Origin: Luminiphilus sp051201685
GTDB lineage: Bacteria > Pseudomonadota > Gammaproteobacteria > Pseudomonadales > Halieaceae
Direction: 5' to 3'
Length of the DNA: 64,000 bases
Assembly: GCF_051201685.1 (NCBI RefSeq)
Contig: NZ_CP179213.1
Coordinates: 930,001 to 994,000 of the forward strand
The notes under the pieces were generated by a model. That model was not told the origin of the DNA, searched no databases, and saw only the letters and a program-made list of their open reading frames with translations. Made by a program: the position numbers and the translations under genes. Below, one piece after another: positions 24,291-32,393 of the stretch. Position 1 is the stretch's first letter. Each line of letters starts with the position of its first letter.

Positions 24291-25325
24291 ATGAAAAGGT
24301 ATGGCTTGGTGCTCGCGTTACCCGTGTTGCTGCTTCAGGGCTGCAGCTGGATTTATGGTGAAGATGGTTTGTTCCCGGATAACACCGACCGATACCAAGA
24401 CGCCCCAGAGTTGGCGGTTATCTCAGTACCTGCGACAGCCTCAACCGAAGCGCTCGATCCCACGTACCCGATCCCTGATGTCAAGCAGAGCTTTTTATTA
24501 GAGAGTGAGTTTGAGGTACCCAGACCCACTCCGCTGACCGGTTCCAATCAATACGAGACGGTGCGCATTCAACGCCTGGCTGACGAAAGCTGGGCTCTTG
24601 TCGCGGTAGCCCCTGGGCAGCTTTGGCCACAAGTGCGGGGGTTTCTCACAGCCTCGGGGATTGCTGTGGCTGCCTCTGACGCTGAATCTGGATTGATAGA
24701 TACACAGTTCGTCACTCTACAAGACAGGGCGTTACCCACGCGATTCCGGTTCAGAGTGGACACGGGTGTTCAGCGTAATACGTCAGAGCTTCACGTGTTG
24801 CAACAAAATCAATCGGGCAGCGATACCTCCTGGCCGGCGATATCCGATGATCTTGAGCTTGAGTCGGAGATGCTGCGCAACATTGCCCAATTCATTGCCA
24901 ACAGCGCCGAGGCGGCTCCTGTTTCAATGATGGCGGACAGGGCGATGGGTGACGAGGGGCGCGTCACGCTAGAAGACAGTGAGACTGCGACGCGTTTGAT
25001 ATTGCGTCTGCCTTTCAACCGCGCTTGGGCTTCCATGAACAAAGCTCTGCCTGAAGCGGGATTTGCCATTGACGATAAAGATCGTACCGAGGGCGTATTC
25101 TATCTGACCTTTGTGGGTCCTCAGGAAGAAGACGAAAGCGGTTGGTTTGACTGGATGTGGGGCGGAGAAGACGCCCATCCTCTTGCCAACCAAAAGTTCC
25201 TTGTAAAGGTCGCCTCGGTAGAAGAGTCACGAATGGTCATTTCGCTCATGGGTGAGGACGGTGGCCCGGTTGAGCGCAGAGACCAGCAAGCCTTGCTGAC
25301 ATTGATTAAAGGCACTATCAACTGA
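24291..25325 (+). CDS. bamC: Outer membrane protein assembly factor BamC
   Basis: A lipoprotein of 344 residues belonging to the BAM complex on the inner leaflet of the outer membrane. The lipobox Leu-Leu-Gln-Gly-Cys gives Cys18 as the acylated residue. After a largely unstructured region two helix-grip domains follow, the second with Leu-Arg-Leu-Pro-Phe-Asn-Arg-Ala-Trp. Its position directly after dapA is the classical nlpB/bamC location. The stop overlaps the next start (TGATG). Confidence 0.9.
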   Translation: MKRYGLVLALPVLLLQGCSWIYGEDGLFPDNTDRYQDAPELAVISVPATASTEALDPTYPIPDVKQSFLLESEFEVPRPTPLTGSNQYETVRIQRLADESWALVAVAPGQLWPQVRGFLTASGIAVAASDAESGLIDTQFVTLQDRALPTRFRFRVDTGVQRNTSELHVLQQNQSGSDTSWPAISDDLELESEMLRNIAQFIANSAEAAPVSMMADRAMGDEGRVTLEDSETATRLILRLPFNRAWASMNKALPEAGFAIDDKDRTEGVFYLTFVGPQEEDESGWFDWMWGGEDAHPLANQKFLVKVASVEESRMVISLMGEDGGPVERRDQQALLTLIKGTIN

Positions 25326-26125
25326 TGCGATTTGCTTCCCTGGGTAGTGGTAGCCAGGGTAACGCGACCTTGGTAAACACCGAGGAGACGCTGATCCTAG
25401 TTGATTGCGGCTTTCCTCGCAGGGAGACCGAGCGTCGCCTGCAGCGATTAAATGTTGCCGCTGAAGACATTGATGCCATTATTGTGACCCACGAGCATGG
25501 GGATCACAGTGGCGGAGTGGCGAGTTTCTCACGACACTACAAAACCCCCGTATATTGCACCCACGGCACCGCCGCCAGCGGCCGGTTATCTGGCGTTTTT
25601 CAGCAGGTTTTGATCAACGCGGGTGATGATTTTACGATAGGGTCGGTTCACGTTCTGGCCGTTCCTGTGCCTCACGACGCCCGAGAGCCGGTGCAGTTTC
25701 GGTTTGAAGCTACAGGGGGAATTCTGGGGCTGCTGACCGATTTAGGCAGTATTACTCCGCACCTCGTTGAAGCGTTCTCTGGCTGCGATGCCCTGCTACT
25801 AGAATTTAATCACGAGCTTGAGTTGCTGATGCAAGGCTCTTATCCCGCGTCTCTAAAGCGACGTGTGGCCGGTGACTTTGGACATTTGAATAACAATCAG
25901 GCCAGGGAGTTGCTACAAAGACTTGATAATCACCGATTGAAAGTTTTGGTGGCTGGGCATTTAAGCCTTAAAAACAATAGCAAAGAGCACGCCTTGGCAG
26001 CCCTTGCTGCTGCGGCTAGTCACCATCAAGCGGCGGTTCATCTCGCTTGTCAGGATTCCGGCTTCGAGTGGTTATCGGTGTCTGGTAATGCGGACTTTGC
26101 ACTCGCCGAAGCGGTCAGTGCTTGA
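25325..26125 (+). CDS. MBL-fold metallo-hydrolase, WalJ/YycJ-like
   Basis: A cytoplasmic metallo-beta-lactamase-fold protein of 266 residues. The metal motif Thr-His-Glu-His-Gly-Asp-His is at about 57-63, and the N-terminal Ser-Leu-Gly-Ser-Gly-Ser-Gln-Gly-Asn matches the YycJ-type group. Later metal ligands are read at Leu-Leu-Thr-Asp-Leu-Gly and Gly-His-Leu-Ser. The gene follows bamC as in Pseudomonas, where purC comes next; purC is absent here and a lipid acyltransferase gene converges instead. The last 76 bases overlap that gene. Confidence 0.85.
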   Translation: MRFASLGSGSQGNATLVNTEETLILVDCGFPRRETERRLQRLNVAAEDIDAIIVTHEHGDHSGGVASFSRHYKTPVYCTHGTAASGRLSGVFQQVLINAGDDFTIGSVHVLAVPVPHDAREPVQFRFEATGGILGLLTDLGSITPHLVEAFSGCDALLLEFNHELELLMQGSYPASLKRRVAGDFGHLNNNQARELLQRLDNHRLKVLVAGHLSLKNNSKEHALAALAAAASHHQAAVHLACQDSGFEWLSVSGNADFALAEAVSA

Positions 26126-26964
26126 TGCTTCCAGCGACGGTTACTCCATAGCCAATCTTCCGGGTAGGCGCGAATCGCCGCCTCGGTGAGTTCGGCATAG
26201 CGTTCAATGATCCATGATTCTTCTACCGCTTTGGGTTCCCGAGTAATTTCAACGACTTCAATCTCAAAATATCCTCGTTTCTTGCGCTGACATTTCGCAA
26301 AGGCGACGGGGAAGCCAGTTGCCTTAGCCAGCGAAGCTGCGCCTGAAAAAAAGGCGGTTTCTCGATTGAGAAACGTGGTGATGTGGACGCGCTCACGCAA
26401 CCCTGGAGATTGATCAGCGAGCATGTAAATTAATCGTGGTGTTCTACGGTGCCGAATAATATTTCGCGCAGTGTCACGCATTTCAATCGCAGTTGCGCCA
26501 AACCGCCTACGGGCTTGTAGGCTGAACGCGTCAGCAGCTTCACTGTGAAGTCGCTTATAAACAAATGCCATAGGCATTTCATATAGCGCGGCGGCACGAT
26601 GGAGCATCCACTCCCAATTGCCCTGATGTGCCAGCATCACCAAAACCGACTGTTGTCCCTGCTGGCTTAACTCGGCAAGTAATTCTGGGTTGACGACCTC
26701 TAGGTGCTGTTCAAAAAAAGTCAGTGGTTGCCGCGATCCAGCAATAATTTCGACGGCGGTGTCACACAGGTTTCGGTAAAACCGTTTGCGGGTTGTCTTG
26801 ATTTCCGCTGTGGACCACTCGGGGAACGCTTGGGCGAGATTTTGTTCTACGACTTTCCGCCGATAACGGAATACATGTTGCAGTAACCAGGCTCCGCCTG
26901 AGGACGCGGCATAAAGCCACTTTAGAGGCAGCCGAGCTAGTGCCGAGTAAATTGATTTAATCAT
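26050..26964 (-). CDS. Lipid A biosynthesis-type (LpxL/HtrB family) acyltransferase
   Basis: A protein of 304 residues from the ATG at 26964, which has AAGGA five bases upstream. A hydrophobic N-terminal segment anchors it to the inner membrane. The catalytic H-x4-E motif is read in Leu-Ala-His-Gln-Gly-Asn-Trp-Glu-Trp. Family members transfer secondary acyl chains onto Kdo-lipid A or act on related lipids. The Asp of some LpxL proteins is replaced by Glu, common in the wider family. It overlaps the LRR lipoprotein gene by eight bases and the MBL gene by 76 bases at its 3' end. Confidence 0.85.
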   Translation of the reverse strand: MIKSIYSALARLPLKWLYAASSGGAWLLQHVFRYRRKVVEQNLAQAFPEWSTAEIKTTRKRFYRNLCDTAVEIIAGSRQPLTFFEQHLEVVNPELLAELSQQGQQSVLVMLAHQGNWEWMLHRAAALYEMPMAFVYKRLHSEAADAFSLQARRRFGATAIEMRDTARNIIRHRRTPRLIYMLADQSPGLRERVHITTFLNRETAFFSGAASLAKATGFPVAFAKCQRKKRGYFEIEVVEITREPKAVEESWIIERYAELTEAAIRAYPEDWLWSNRRWKHQALTASASAKSALPDTDNHSKPES

Positions 26965-27463
26965 TTTGTCCTTCGGAAGCCCCATGGCAGTGTTCGGGCA
27001 CCGTTAGGGTGGTGACATAATCGAGCAGGCCGACTTTGGGGCATTGCAGCATTGGATTGTTGGTCAGATCTAGTAGCTGGAGTTTCGTGAGTTGCGCTAA
27101 GGGCACAGGATCGACCACGACATTGTTATCGAGCCACAGTGACTCAACACCCGAAAGCTGTCCCAATTCCACAAGGTTGCGTATACGGTTATCAGAGAGC
27201 TTGAGCTGGGTGAGGCCAGCAAACTGACCGAGCCCGTTTAACGAGGCAATGCCGGCATTGCTGCAGTTGAGCGCCTTTAGTTTGAGAGGATCCGCAATAT
27301 TTTCATCCGCAATACGTTGCTCGATACACCGCTGTAATGCCTCGTCGGCGACCTCAAAATCCGTGAATAGTCGAGCGGGTCCGTAGACCTGACGATCGTT
27401 TAACGTAACGTCATAATTCTGGCAAGCGGCGAGCAACAAGCAGAGCAAGCAGATGCGATACAT
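26957..27463 (-). CDS. Leucine-rich-repeat lipoprotein
   Basis: A small lipoprotein of 168 residues. Its lipobox Leu-Leu-Leu-Ala-Ala-Cys has Cys14 as the modified residue. After about 50 residues, three to four short LRR units follow, with the pattern Leu-x-x-Leu-x-Leu-x-x-Asn at Leu-Thr-Gln-Leu-Lys-Leu-Ser-Asp-Asn, Val-Glu-Ser-Leu-Trp-Leu-Asp-Asn-Asn and Leu-Gln-Leu-Leu-Asp-Leu-Thr-Asn-Asn. It is probably a periplasmic or outer-membrane binding protein, with no known partner. It is coupled to the acyltransferase and divergent from the cyclase-like gene. Confidence 0.8.
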   Translation of the reverse strand: MYRICLLCLLLAACQNYDVTLNDRQVYGPARLFTDFEVADEALQRCIEQRIADENIADPLKLKALNCSNAGIASLNGLGQFAGLTQLKLSDNRIRNLVELGQLSGVESLWLDNNVVVDPVPLAQLTKLQLLDLTNNPMLQCPKVGLLDYVTTLTVPEHCHGASEGQND

Positions 27464-27522
27464 GGGCGACTCCTGACTGTGACCACGTATAATGCCAAGA
27501 ACGAGGGTCTTGAGACACAGTT

Positions 27523-28635
27523 ATGGTAGATAAATCCGGTCAATTGCGCCGACGCCAGGGTGAGTCAGGGTCTCAACGGGCTCAGATACTAAAACAGTTG
27601 GAGCAATCACTGCGCAAACATTGGCGCCTGGGGCAGAATATGGTGCTGTGCTGGGCACCTGACCCAAAGGGTGTGCTGACACTGATGGTCCCCCATTACT
27701 TTTTGGGTAACCTCACCGCGGGAGAGCGCAGCGGTGAGCTGGCGGAAAAAGAGCAGTTTGTGAGTGCGGTTATTGGAGGCTCCTGCCTGAAGAGTCACGG
27801 GGAGATTTTTAGTATTGCCCAGCGACTGGGTGTATCTACCAGTTTCATAAAGCTCGATGGCGTTTTGGGGGAAGACCCCGAGATGCTAGCGGCGGCCGAC
27901 GCTATTATTTCAAGCTATGGAATCAGCTATGTCGGCTCTCGTGCGGTGCTACTTTTTGACATTGCTGAGTTCTCCCTCTACACCCCTTTTGAGCAGGCGA
28001 GCCAACTCAATTCCCTGTCTTATTCAATGAACTCAGCCTACAACAAGCTGCAGCGTCAGGGCGTCGATGTGAATTTCGCTAGAACTACCACCGGCGATGG
28101 ATATTATGTTTGGAATCGCGATCAGGGCGCTTACCCCGATCTAGATATGTTGTCTTTTTTGCTGCTGATCTTAATTGATAATGCGGTAGCCAGAGGGCAA
28201 GCGTCGGGGAATACAGTGCCGGTCATTCGATCCGCTTTTCATATTGGTAGCCACTACGAGTTGTTTCAGGCTGAGGGTGTAAACCCCTCAGTTTTGAGCT
28301 ACATCGTGGGAGATGTCACCATTACTCTGGCTAGAATGCTCGAGTCTGCACGAGCCGGACAGATTATTTTGGGTGATTTTCGAGCGAATTTGCCCGATCG
28401 TGATGGCGTTTATGGCGCGCAAGAATTCGTGGCGCAGGCCATTGCTGAATTGAAAGAGCTTAACAAACTGCGCATAGCAGGGCAGTCTCTGGCGGATATT
28501 CGAGCTGTGACCTCTCAGGAGGGGGCTTTGCAGAACCTGTCGATGATTGATAAGCACGGCATGACTCTTGAGGCATTGAATTTGGAGCTTGAAGTTGAGC
28601 TGGCCGATGAAAATTTGAGCCTAGGGGTACGCTAG
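27523..28635 (+). CDS. Class III nucleotide cyclase-like protein, possibly degenerate
   Basis: A soluble protein of 370 residues. Residues about 138-290 look like a class III cyclase homology domain: Leu-Leu-Phe-Asp-Ile-Ala-Glu-Phe (Asp146, first metal ligand), Thr-Thr-Gly-Asp-Gly-Tyr (Asp192, second metal ligand), Phe-His-Ile-Gly (239-242) and Gly-Asp-Val-Thr-Ile-Thr-Leu-Ala-Arg-Met-Leu (263-273). The transition-state Arg271 is kept, but the partner Asn four residues earlier is not, so activity is uncertain. The N-terminal about 130 residues are unassigned. It is divergent from the LRR lipoprotein and two bases ahead of rsmJ. Confidence 0.6.
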   Translation: MVDKSGQLRRRQGESGSQRAQILKQLEQSLRKHWRLGQNMVLCWAPDPKGVLTLMVPHYFLGNLTAGERSGELAEKEQFVSAVIGGSCLKSHGEIFSIAQRLGVSTSFIKLDGVLGEDPEMLAAADAIISSYGISYVGSRAVLLFDIAEFSLYTPFEQASQLNSLSYSMNSAYNKLQRQGVDVNFARTTTGDGYYVWNRDQGAYPDLDMLSFLLLILIDNAVARGQASGNTVPVIRSAFHIGSHYELFQAEGVNPSVLSYIVGDVTITLARMLESARAGQIILGDFRANLPDRDGVYGAQEFVAQAIAELKELNKLRIAGQSLADIRAVTSQEGALQNLSMIDKHGMTLEALNLELEVELADENLSLGVR

Positions 28636-28637
28636 CC

Positions 28638-29411
28638 TTGAGTCAGACTGAAGCGACGTTGGGAGCGTGTACAGTTGTACCTGCGACTGCTGGGGCATGG
28701 TCGATCGCACAGCGTATTGCAGATCAGTTGAGCTGTCGGGTGGCGCGCCGTGCTGATGAGGTGATTTCTCCCGTCGCCCTTTTTGTTGATCACGATGATT
28801 TGTGGCTGCAAAAGCGTTCATCAGAGCAGGCGAGCCCGGTGCGGGTAGATTTCGCATCCCCAGGACTTCAGCACCGACGTAAGAGCGGACAAAATGAACT
28901 GTTGGGTAGGGCCGTAGGGGTCAAGGGTGACGTCAGGCCATCGGTGTTAGATGCGACCGCCGGGTTAGGGCGGGATGCTTACGTTTTAGCTGACCTCGGG
29001 TGCTCTGTCACTCTAATTGAAAGATCCCCGGTGCTAGCTTTCATGCTTGAGCAGGCGCTGGAACGAGCGTCGATTTCTGCCATTGCGTCGGTCCAGTTGG
29101 CGTGCTCTCGGATGCAACTGCAACCCGGAGACAGTCGCAATTACAACACTTCAAAAGAAACGGTTATCTACTTGGATCCCATGTTTACTGAACGTCGAGG
29201 GTCCGCCGCGGTAAAGAAAGATCTCAGTGTATTGCAGGCACTGCACGGCAGTTTGGAAAACGAAGACGAGCAACTGCTTGCCTGGGCAATGTCACAACCC
29301 GTGCGGCGTGTCGTTGTTAAGCGCCCTTTGAAATCGCCCGCACTTGATCTTCGAAAGCCGTCACATACCATCAAGGGGAAGGCTGTGCGGTTTGATGTTT
29401 ATGCACTCTAG
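28638..29411 (+). CDS. rsmJ: 16S rRNA (guanine1516-N2)-methyltransferase RsmJ
   Basis: A SAM-dependent methyltransferase of 257 residues that modifies G1516 of 16S rRNA. The SAM loop Leu-Asp-Ala-Thr-Ala-Gly-Leu-Gly-Arg-Asp-Ala is followed by the catalytic-type Tyr-Leu-Asp-Pro-Met-Phe, as in E. coli YhiQ. The C-terminal Val-Lys-Arg-Pro segment is also typical. The start is TTG at 28638, two bases after the cyclase-like gene's stop; no better start lies nearby. Confidence 0.88.
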   Translation: MSQTEATLGACTVVPATAGAWSIAQRIADQLSCRVARRADEVISPVALFVDHDDLWLQKRSSEQASPVRVDFASPGLQHRRKSGQNELLGRAVGVKGDVRPSVLDATAGLGRDAYVLADLGCSVTLIERSPVLAFMLEQALERASISAIASVQLACSRMQLQPGDSRNYNTSKETVIYLDPMFTERRGSAAVKKDLSVLQALHGSLENEDEQLLAWAMSQPVRRVVVKRPLKSPALDLRKPSHTIKGKAVRFDVYAL

Positions 29412-29420
29412 GAGATTGCT

Positions 29421-29843
29421 ATGTCAGCGTGTCTGGTAACGGGCTGTGCTCGTGGTGGTAAGACAGTTTTAAGCTCCAGAGTCACCGATGCATTGAGTCA
29501 GGGTGATGCTTGTGATCGGTTGCGACAGTCAGAGCCGTTGGCGCTGCTTGTGTTGCGTTGTGAGCAGCATTCCCCCCTTATAGAACCCGGCAGGCAGCAT
29601 GAGCTCGAAACACTTCAGTCGTTTATTGAAGCGCCCTGGATGTTGCTTCAGACGGCGCTTGGCTTAGCCAGTCATGCTGGATTGAAAGTTGTCTTGGAGC
29701 TACCGCAACCAACCGACGCATTAACGAAGTCGGTAGCTGCATTTTGGTCATGTTGGTTGGAGTCTCGAGATTCTCCAACGGGAACCTCGGCATGTGAGGT
29801 TGAGCTGCGGTCGCTTAGTGAGCCGCCAGCAGGCGTGTCATGA
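29421..29843 (+). CDS. Small protein of unknown function with an N-terminal P-loop-like motif
   Basis: A protein of 140 residues I do not recognise. Near its N-terminus is Gly-Cys-Ala-Arg-Gly-Gly-Lys-Thr, which fits G-x4-G-K-T, but no Walker B or other NTPase elements are evident in such a short protein. A strong AGGAG Shine-Dalgarno sequence lies before the ATG, and the gene follows rsmJ by nine bases, which argues that it is real. The final 29 bases overlap the convergent dapE gene. Confidence 0.6.
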   Translation: MSACLVTGCARGGKTVLSSRVTDALSQGDACDRLRQSEPLALLVLRCEQHSPLIEPGRQHELETLQSFIEAPWMLLQTALGLASHAGLKVVLELPQPTDALTKSVAAFWSCWLESRDSPTGTSACEVELRSLSEPPAGVS

Positions 29844-30966
29844 TGCCAAAGTAAATGGCGGTGAGTCGGGGGATATCATCGAGTGAAATATGCTCGTCGA
29901 CTTGATGTATCGAAGCATTAATGGGCCCCAGTTCTACAATTTGGGTGCCGGTTTTCGCGATGAACCGTCCGTCGGAGGTCCCCCCGCCCGTCGACAATAT
30001 TGGGGCTGTTCCCGTGATGGACTCAATACTGGCCGCGACCGCATCGACCAATGCACCAGGCTCAGTCAAAAAGGGTTCGCCGCTCAGTCGCCATTCAATA
30101 TCAAATTCAGAGACGTGCTGACTCAAAATTTGCTCGCAGCGGCTACGTATCGTGGTCGCGTCAGTCTCCGTTGAGAAACGCACATTAAACTGTGCCGTCA
30201 GTGTGCCCGGAATAATGTTGGTAGCGCCTGTGCCCGCTTGAATATTTCCAAACTGTAGGCGAGTGGGCTCGAAGAACGCGTTGCCTTGGTCCCAAGGCTC
30301 CTTCGCGAGTGCATCGAGGGCCAAAAATGCCGAGTGAATCGGGTTGTCTGCGAATTGGGGGTAGGCGATGTGACCTTGTTTGCCCCGGATTGTGATCACC
30401 CCATTAATGGAACCGCGTCGCCCGTTTTTTATGACGTCACCTAGAGACGCAGAGCTTGAGGGCTCGCCGACCACGCACCAGTCAAGACGCTCTCCTCTGG
30501 AGATCAGTTCATCAACAACTCTGACTGTTCCGTCTGTTGCAGGACCTTCCTCGTCTGCGGTGATCAAAAAGCCCAGGCGCCCGGAGTGATCACCATGCTG
30601 TTTGGCGAAAGCCTCTGCCGCCACGGTCATGGCTGCAAGGCTCGCCTTCATATCGGCGGTGCCTCGGCCATAGAGCACACCGTCGCGCTCAGTAGGTATA
30701 AAGGGCGGTGTCGACCATCGTGTTTCGGGTCCCGTTGGAACGACATCAGTATGACCTGCGAAAACGAGCGTGCCTTCACCCTTGCCGCGGGTCGCCCAGA
30801 AATTATCGACCTCCCCAAAGCGCATGGGCTCGCAGTCAAATCCGGCAGCTGTCAGTCGCTGCATCAGTATTTCCTGACAGCCTGCATCGTTGGGCGTAAC
30901 GGACGGACACTCTATGAGTTGGCGGGTCAGCGCAACGGCTGCTGCCCCGTATTCAGTTGTTGGCAT
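29815..30966 (-). CDS. dapE: Succinyl-diaminopimelate desuccinylase
   Basis: A zinc M20-type hydrolase of 383 residues that removes succinate from N-succinyl-LL-DAP. Metal ligands are in Phe-Ala-Gly-His-Thr-Asp-Val-Val-Pro and Gly-Arg-Gly-Thr-Ala-Asp-Met-Lys, and the catalytic Glu is in Ala-Asp-Glu-Glu-Gly-Pro-Ala. I select the ATG at 30966, with GAGAG just upstream, over the ATG at 30978, which has no ribosome-binding site. The start overlaps dapD by 14 bases. It is the last gene of the minus-strand run that begins at map. Confidence 0.95.
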   Translation of the reverse strand: MPTTEYGAAAVALTRQLIECPSVTPNDAGCQEILMQRLTAAGFDCEPMRFGEVDNFWATRGKGEGTLVFAGHTDVVPTGPETRWSTPPFIPTERDGVLYGRGTADMKASLAAMTVAAEAFAKQHGDHSGRLGFLITADEEGPATDGTVRVVDELISRGERLDWCVVGEPSSSASLGDVIKNGRRGSINGVITIRGKQGHIAYPQFADNPIHSAFLALDALAKEPWDQGNAFFEPTRLQFGNIQAGTGATNIIPGTLTAQFNVRFSTETDATTIRSRCEQILSQHVSEFDIEWRLSGEPFLTEPGALVDAVAASIESITGTAPILSTGGGTSDGRFIAKTGTQIVELGPINASIHQVDEHISLDDIPRLTAIYFGIMTRLLAAH

Positions 30967-31963
30967 GAAGGCTCTCATTCAATTCAATGGCCGAGCGGTT
31001 AGTGAGGCACTCTACAGTGCCCGACGTGCTATTCCGCCTGAATAATAGGTCTGACTTTCCTGCGAGGTCGCGGGCTGAGACGGTTTCCACGGGTTTTCTC
31101 GCACCATCTAAAAGTGTCACTTTGGTACCCGCCGTTATGAATAGTCCAGCTTCGATCGTGCAGCGATCTCCCAAGGGGATCCCCAGTCCGGCGTTGGCCC
31201 CAATCAAACACTCTCGGCCTACTGAAATAATAATATTGCCGCCTCCAGAGAGGGTTCCCATGGTAGAGCAGCCTCCGCCTAGATCTGAGCCCGCACCCAC
31301 CCAGACGCCTGCTGAAATTCGCCCCTCGATCATGCCGGGTCCTTCTGTTCCACCGTTGAAGTTGATGAAGCCTTCGTGCATCACCGTCGTTCCTTCACCT
31401 AGGTAAGCGCCCAGTCGGATTCTAGCCGTGTGGGCAATGCGTACACCGCTTGGCACTACGTAATTTGTCATTTTGGGAAATTTATCGACGCTCGCGACCT
31501 CGAGCACACTTCCTCGCAGGCGTGCATCCAGCTGGCGCTGTGCCAGATCGTTCAGGCAGACGGCGCCCTGATCTGTCCAGGCCACATTGGGCAGTAACGC
31601 AAAAAGCCCTTTAAGTTCGGTGTCGTGGGGTTTGACTTGGCGATGGGACAACAAGTGCAGCTTTAGATACGCATCCGCAACGGTCTCTGGGGCGGCGTTG
31701 TCGGTGAGTGTGGTCGCTAACACCTTGCCACTATAAGATTTTAGCTGATCGGCAACAGCCGCCTGCTCACTGGCGCCTACCGCAGCAAAGTTACTGCTGA
31801 GCTCTGCGAGTTGGCTCTCATCGAGAGGGCCCGACACACCTTGTACCACCGCGGCAAGATCGCCTCCGATGTTGCTGAGCGGGTTAGGGTAAAAGACGTC
31901 TAGTGTCTCGCTCGCGGTATTGTGGGTAGCAATACCCAGTCCAAATCCATGCACCATGCTCAT
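30953..31963 (-). CDS. dapD: 2,3,4,5-tetrahydropyridine-2,6-dicarboxylate N-succinyltransferase
   Basis: A left-handed beta-helix acyltransferase that succinylates tetrahydrodipicolinate. It has 336 residues, the longer Pseudomonas-type DapD with an extra N-terminal domain (E. coli has 274). Hexapeptide repeats are seen in Gly-Val-Arg-Ile-Ala-His-Thr-Ala-Arg and the Gly-Ala-Asn-Ala-Gly-Leu-Gly-Ile region, and Gly-Gly-Gly-Asn-Ile-Ile-Ile-Ser is typical. It works with DapE and DapC, both encoded in the same run. Confidence 0.93.
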   Translation of the reverse strand: MSMVHGFGLGIATHNTASETLDVFYPNPLSNIGGDLAAVVQGVSGPLDESQLAELSSNFAAVGASEQAAVADQLKSYSGKVLATTLTDNAAPETVADAYLKLHLLSHRQVKPHDTELKGLFALLPNVAWTDQGAVCLNDLAQRQLDARLRGSVLEVASVDKFPKMTNYVVPSGVRIAHTARIRLGAYLGEGTTVMHEGFINFNGGTEGPGMIEGRISAGVWVGAGSDLGGGCSTMGTLSGGGNIIISVGRECLIGANAGLGIPLGDRCTIEAGLFITAGTKVTLLDGARKPVETVSARDLAGKSDLLFRRNSTSGTVECLTNRSAIELNESLHANN

Positions 31964-31990
31964 GGTCGTCTCCTGTAAATGTTCTAAAAT

Positions 31991-32341
31991 TTATCGTTGA
32001 AAGCGAATGGCATAGTCGGTGGCGCTAAAGCCTACAGCCGTCTCGCCTTGGTGCTCTAGCACCGGTCGCTTGATCAGCGTTGGGTGGTCGAGTAAGAGTG
32101 CTATCGCATCCCCGCTCTCTGCCGCCAACCGCTCTTGTTCAGAAAGATTTTTCCAAGTTGTACTGCGTTTATTGAGCAGCGCTTTTTGACCCACGGCATC
32201 GATCCAATGGCGCAGCTGCGTTGGTGAAGGGGCGGTTTTTCTAAGATCCACGAATTGATAATTTAGGTCTTCAGACTCGAACCACTGCTTTGCTTTTTTA
32301 ATGGAATCACAATTGGGTATACCGTAAATCACAGGGTCCAT
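31991..32341 (-). CDS. ArsC/Spx-family protein YffB
   Basis: A thioredoxin-like ArsC-fold protein of 116 residues. The start at 32341 has AGGAG six bases upstream; an ATG at 32362 would add seven residues. Near the N-terminus is Gly-Ile-Pro-Asn-Cys-Asp-Ser, with a single Cys rather than CxxC, followed by Lys-Lys-Ala. Late motifs Ile-Lys-Arg-Pro-Val and Val-Gly-Phe also fit. YffB resembles glutathione-dependent arsenate reductases, but its physiological role is unknown. It neighbours dapD as in Pseudomonas. Confidence 0.85.
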   Translation of the reverse strand: MDPVIYGIPNCDSIKKAKQWFESEDLNYQFVDLRKTAPSPTQLRHWIDAVGQKALLNKRSTTWKNLSEQERLAAESGDAIALLLDHPTLIKRPVLEHQGETAVGFSATDYAIRFQR

Positions 32342-32393
32342 AAGAGCTCCTACACTCATCAATTAGGTCATGCAGGCCATAAGCCTATCAGAA

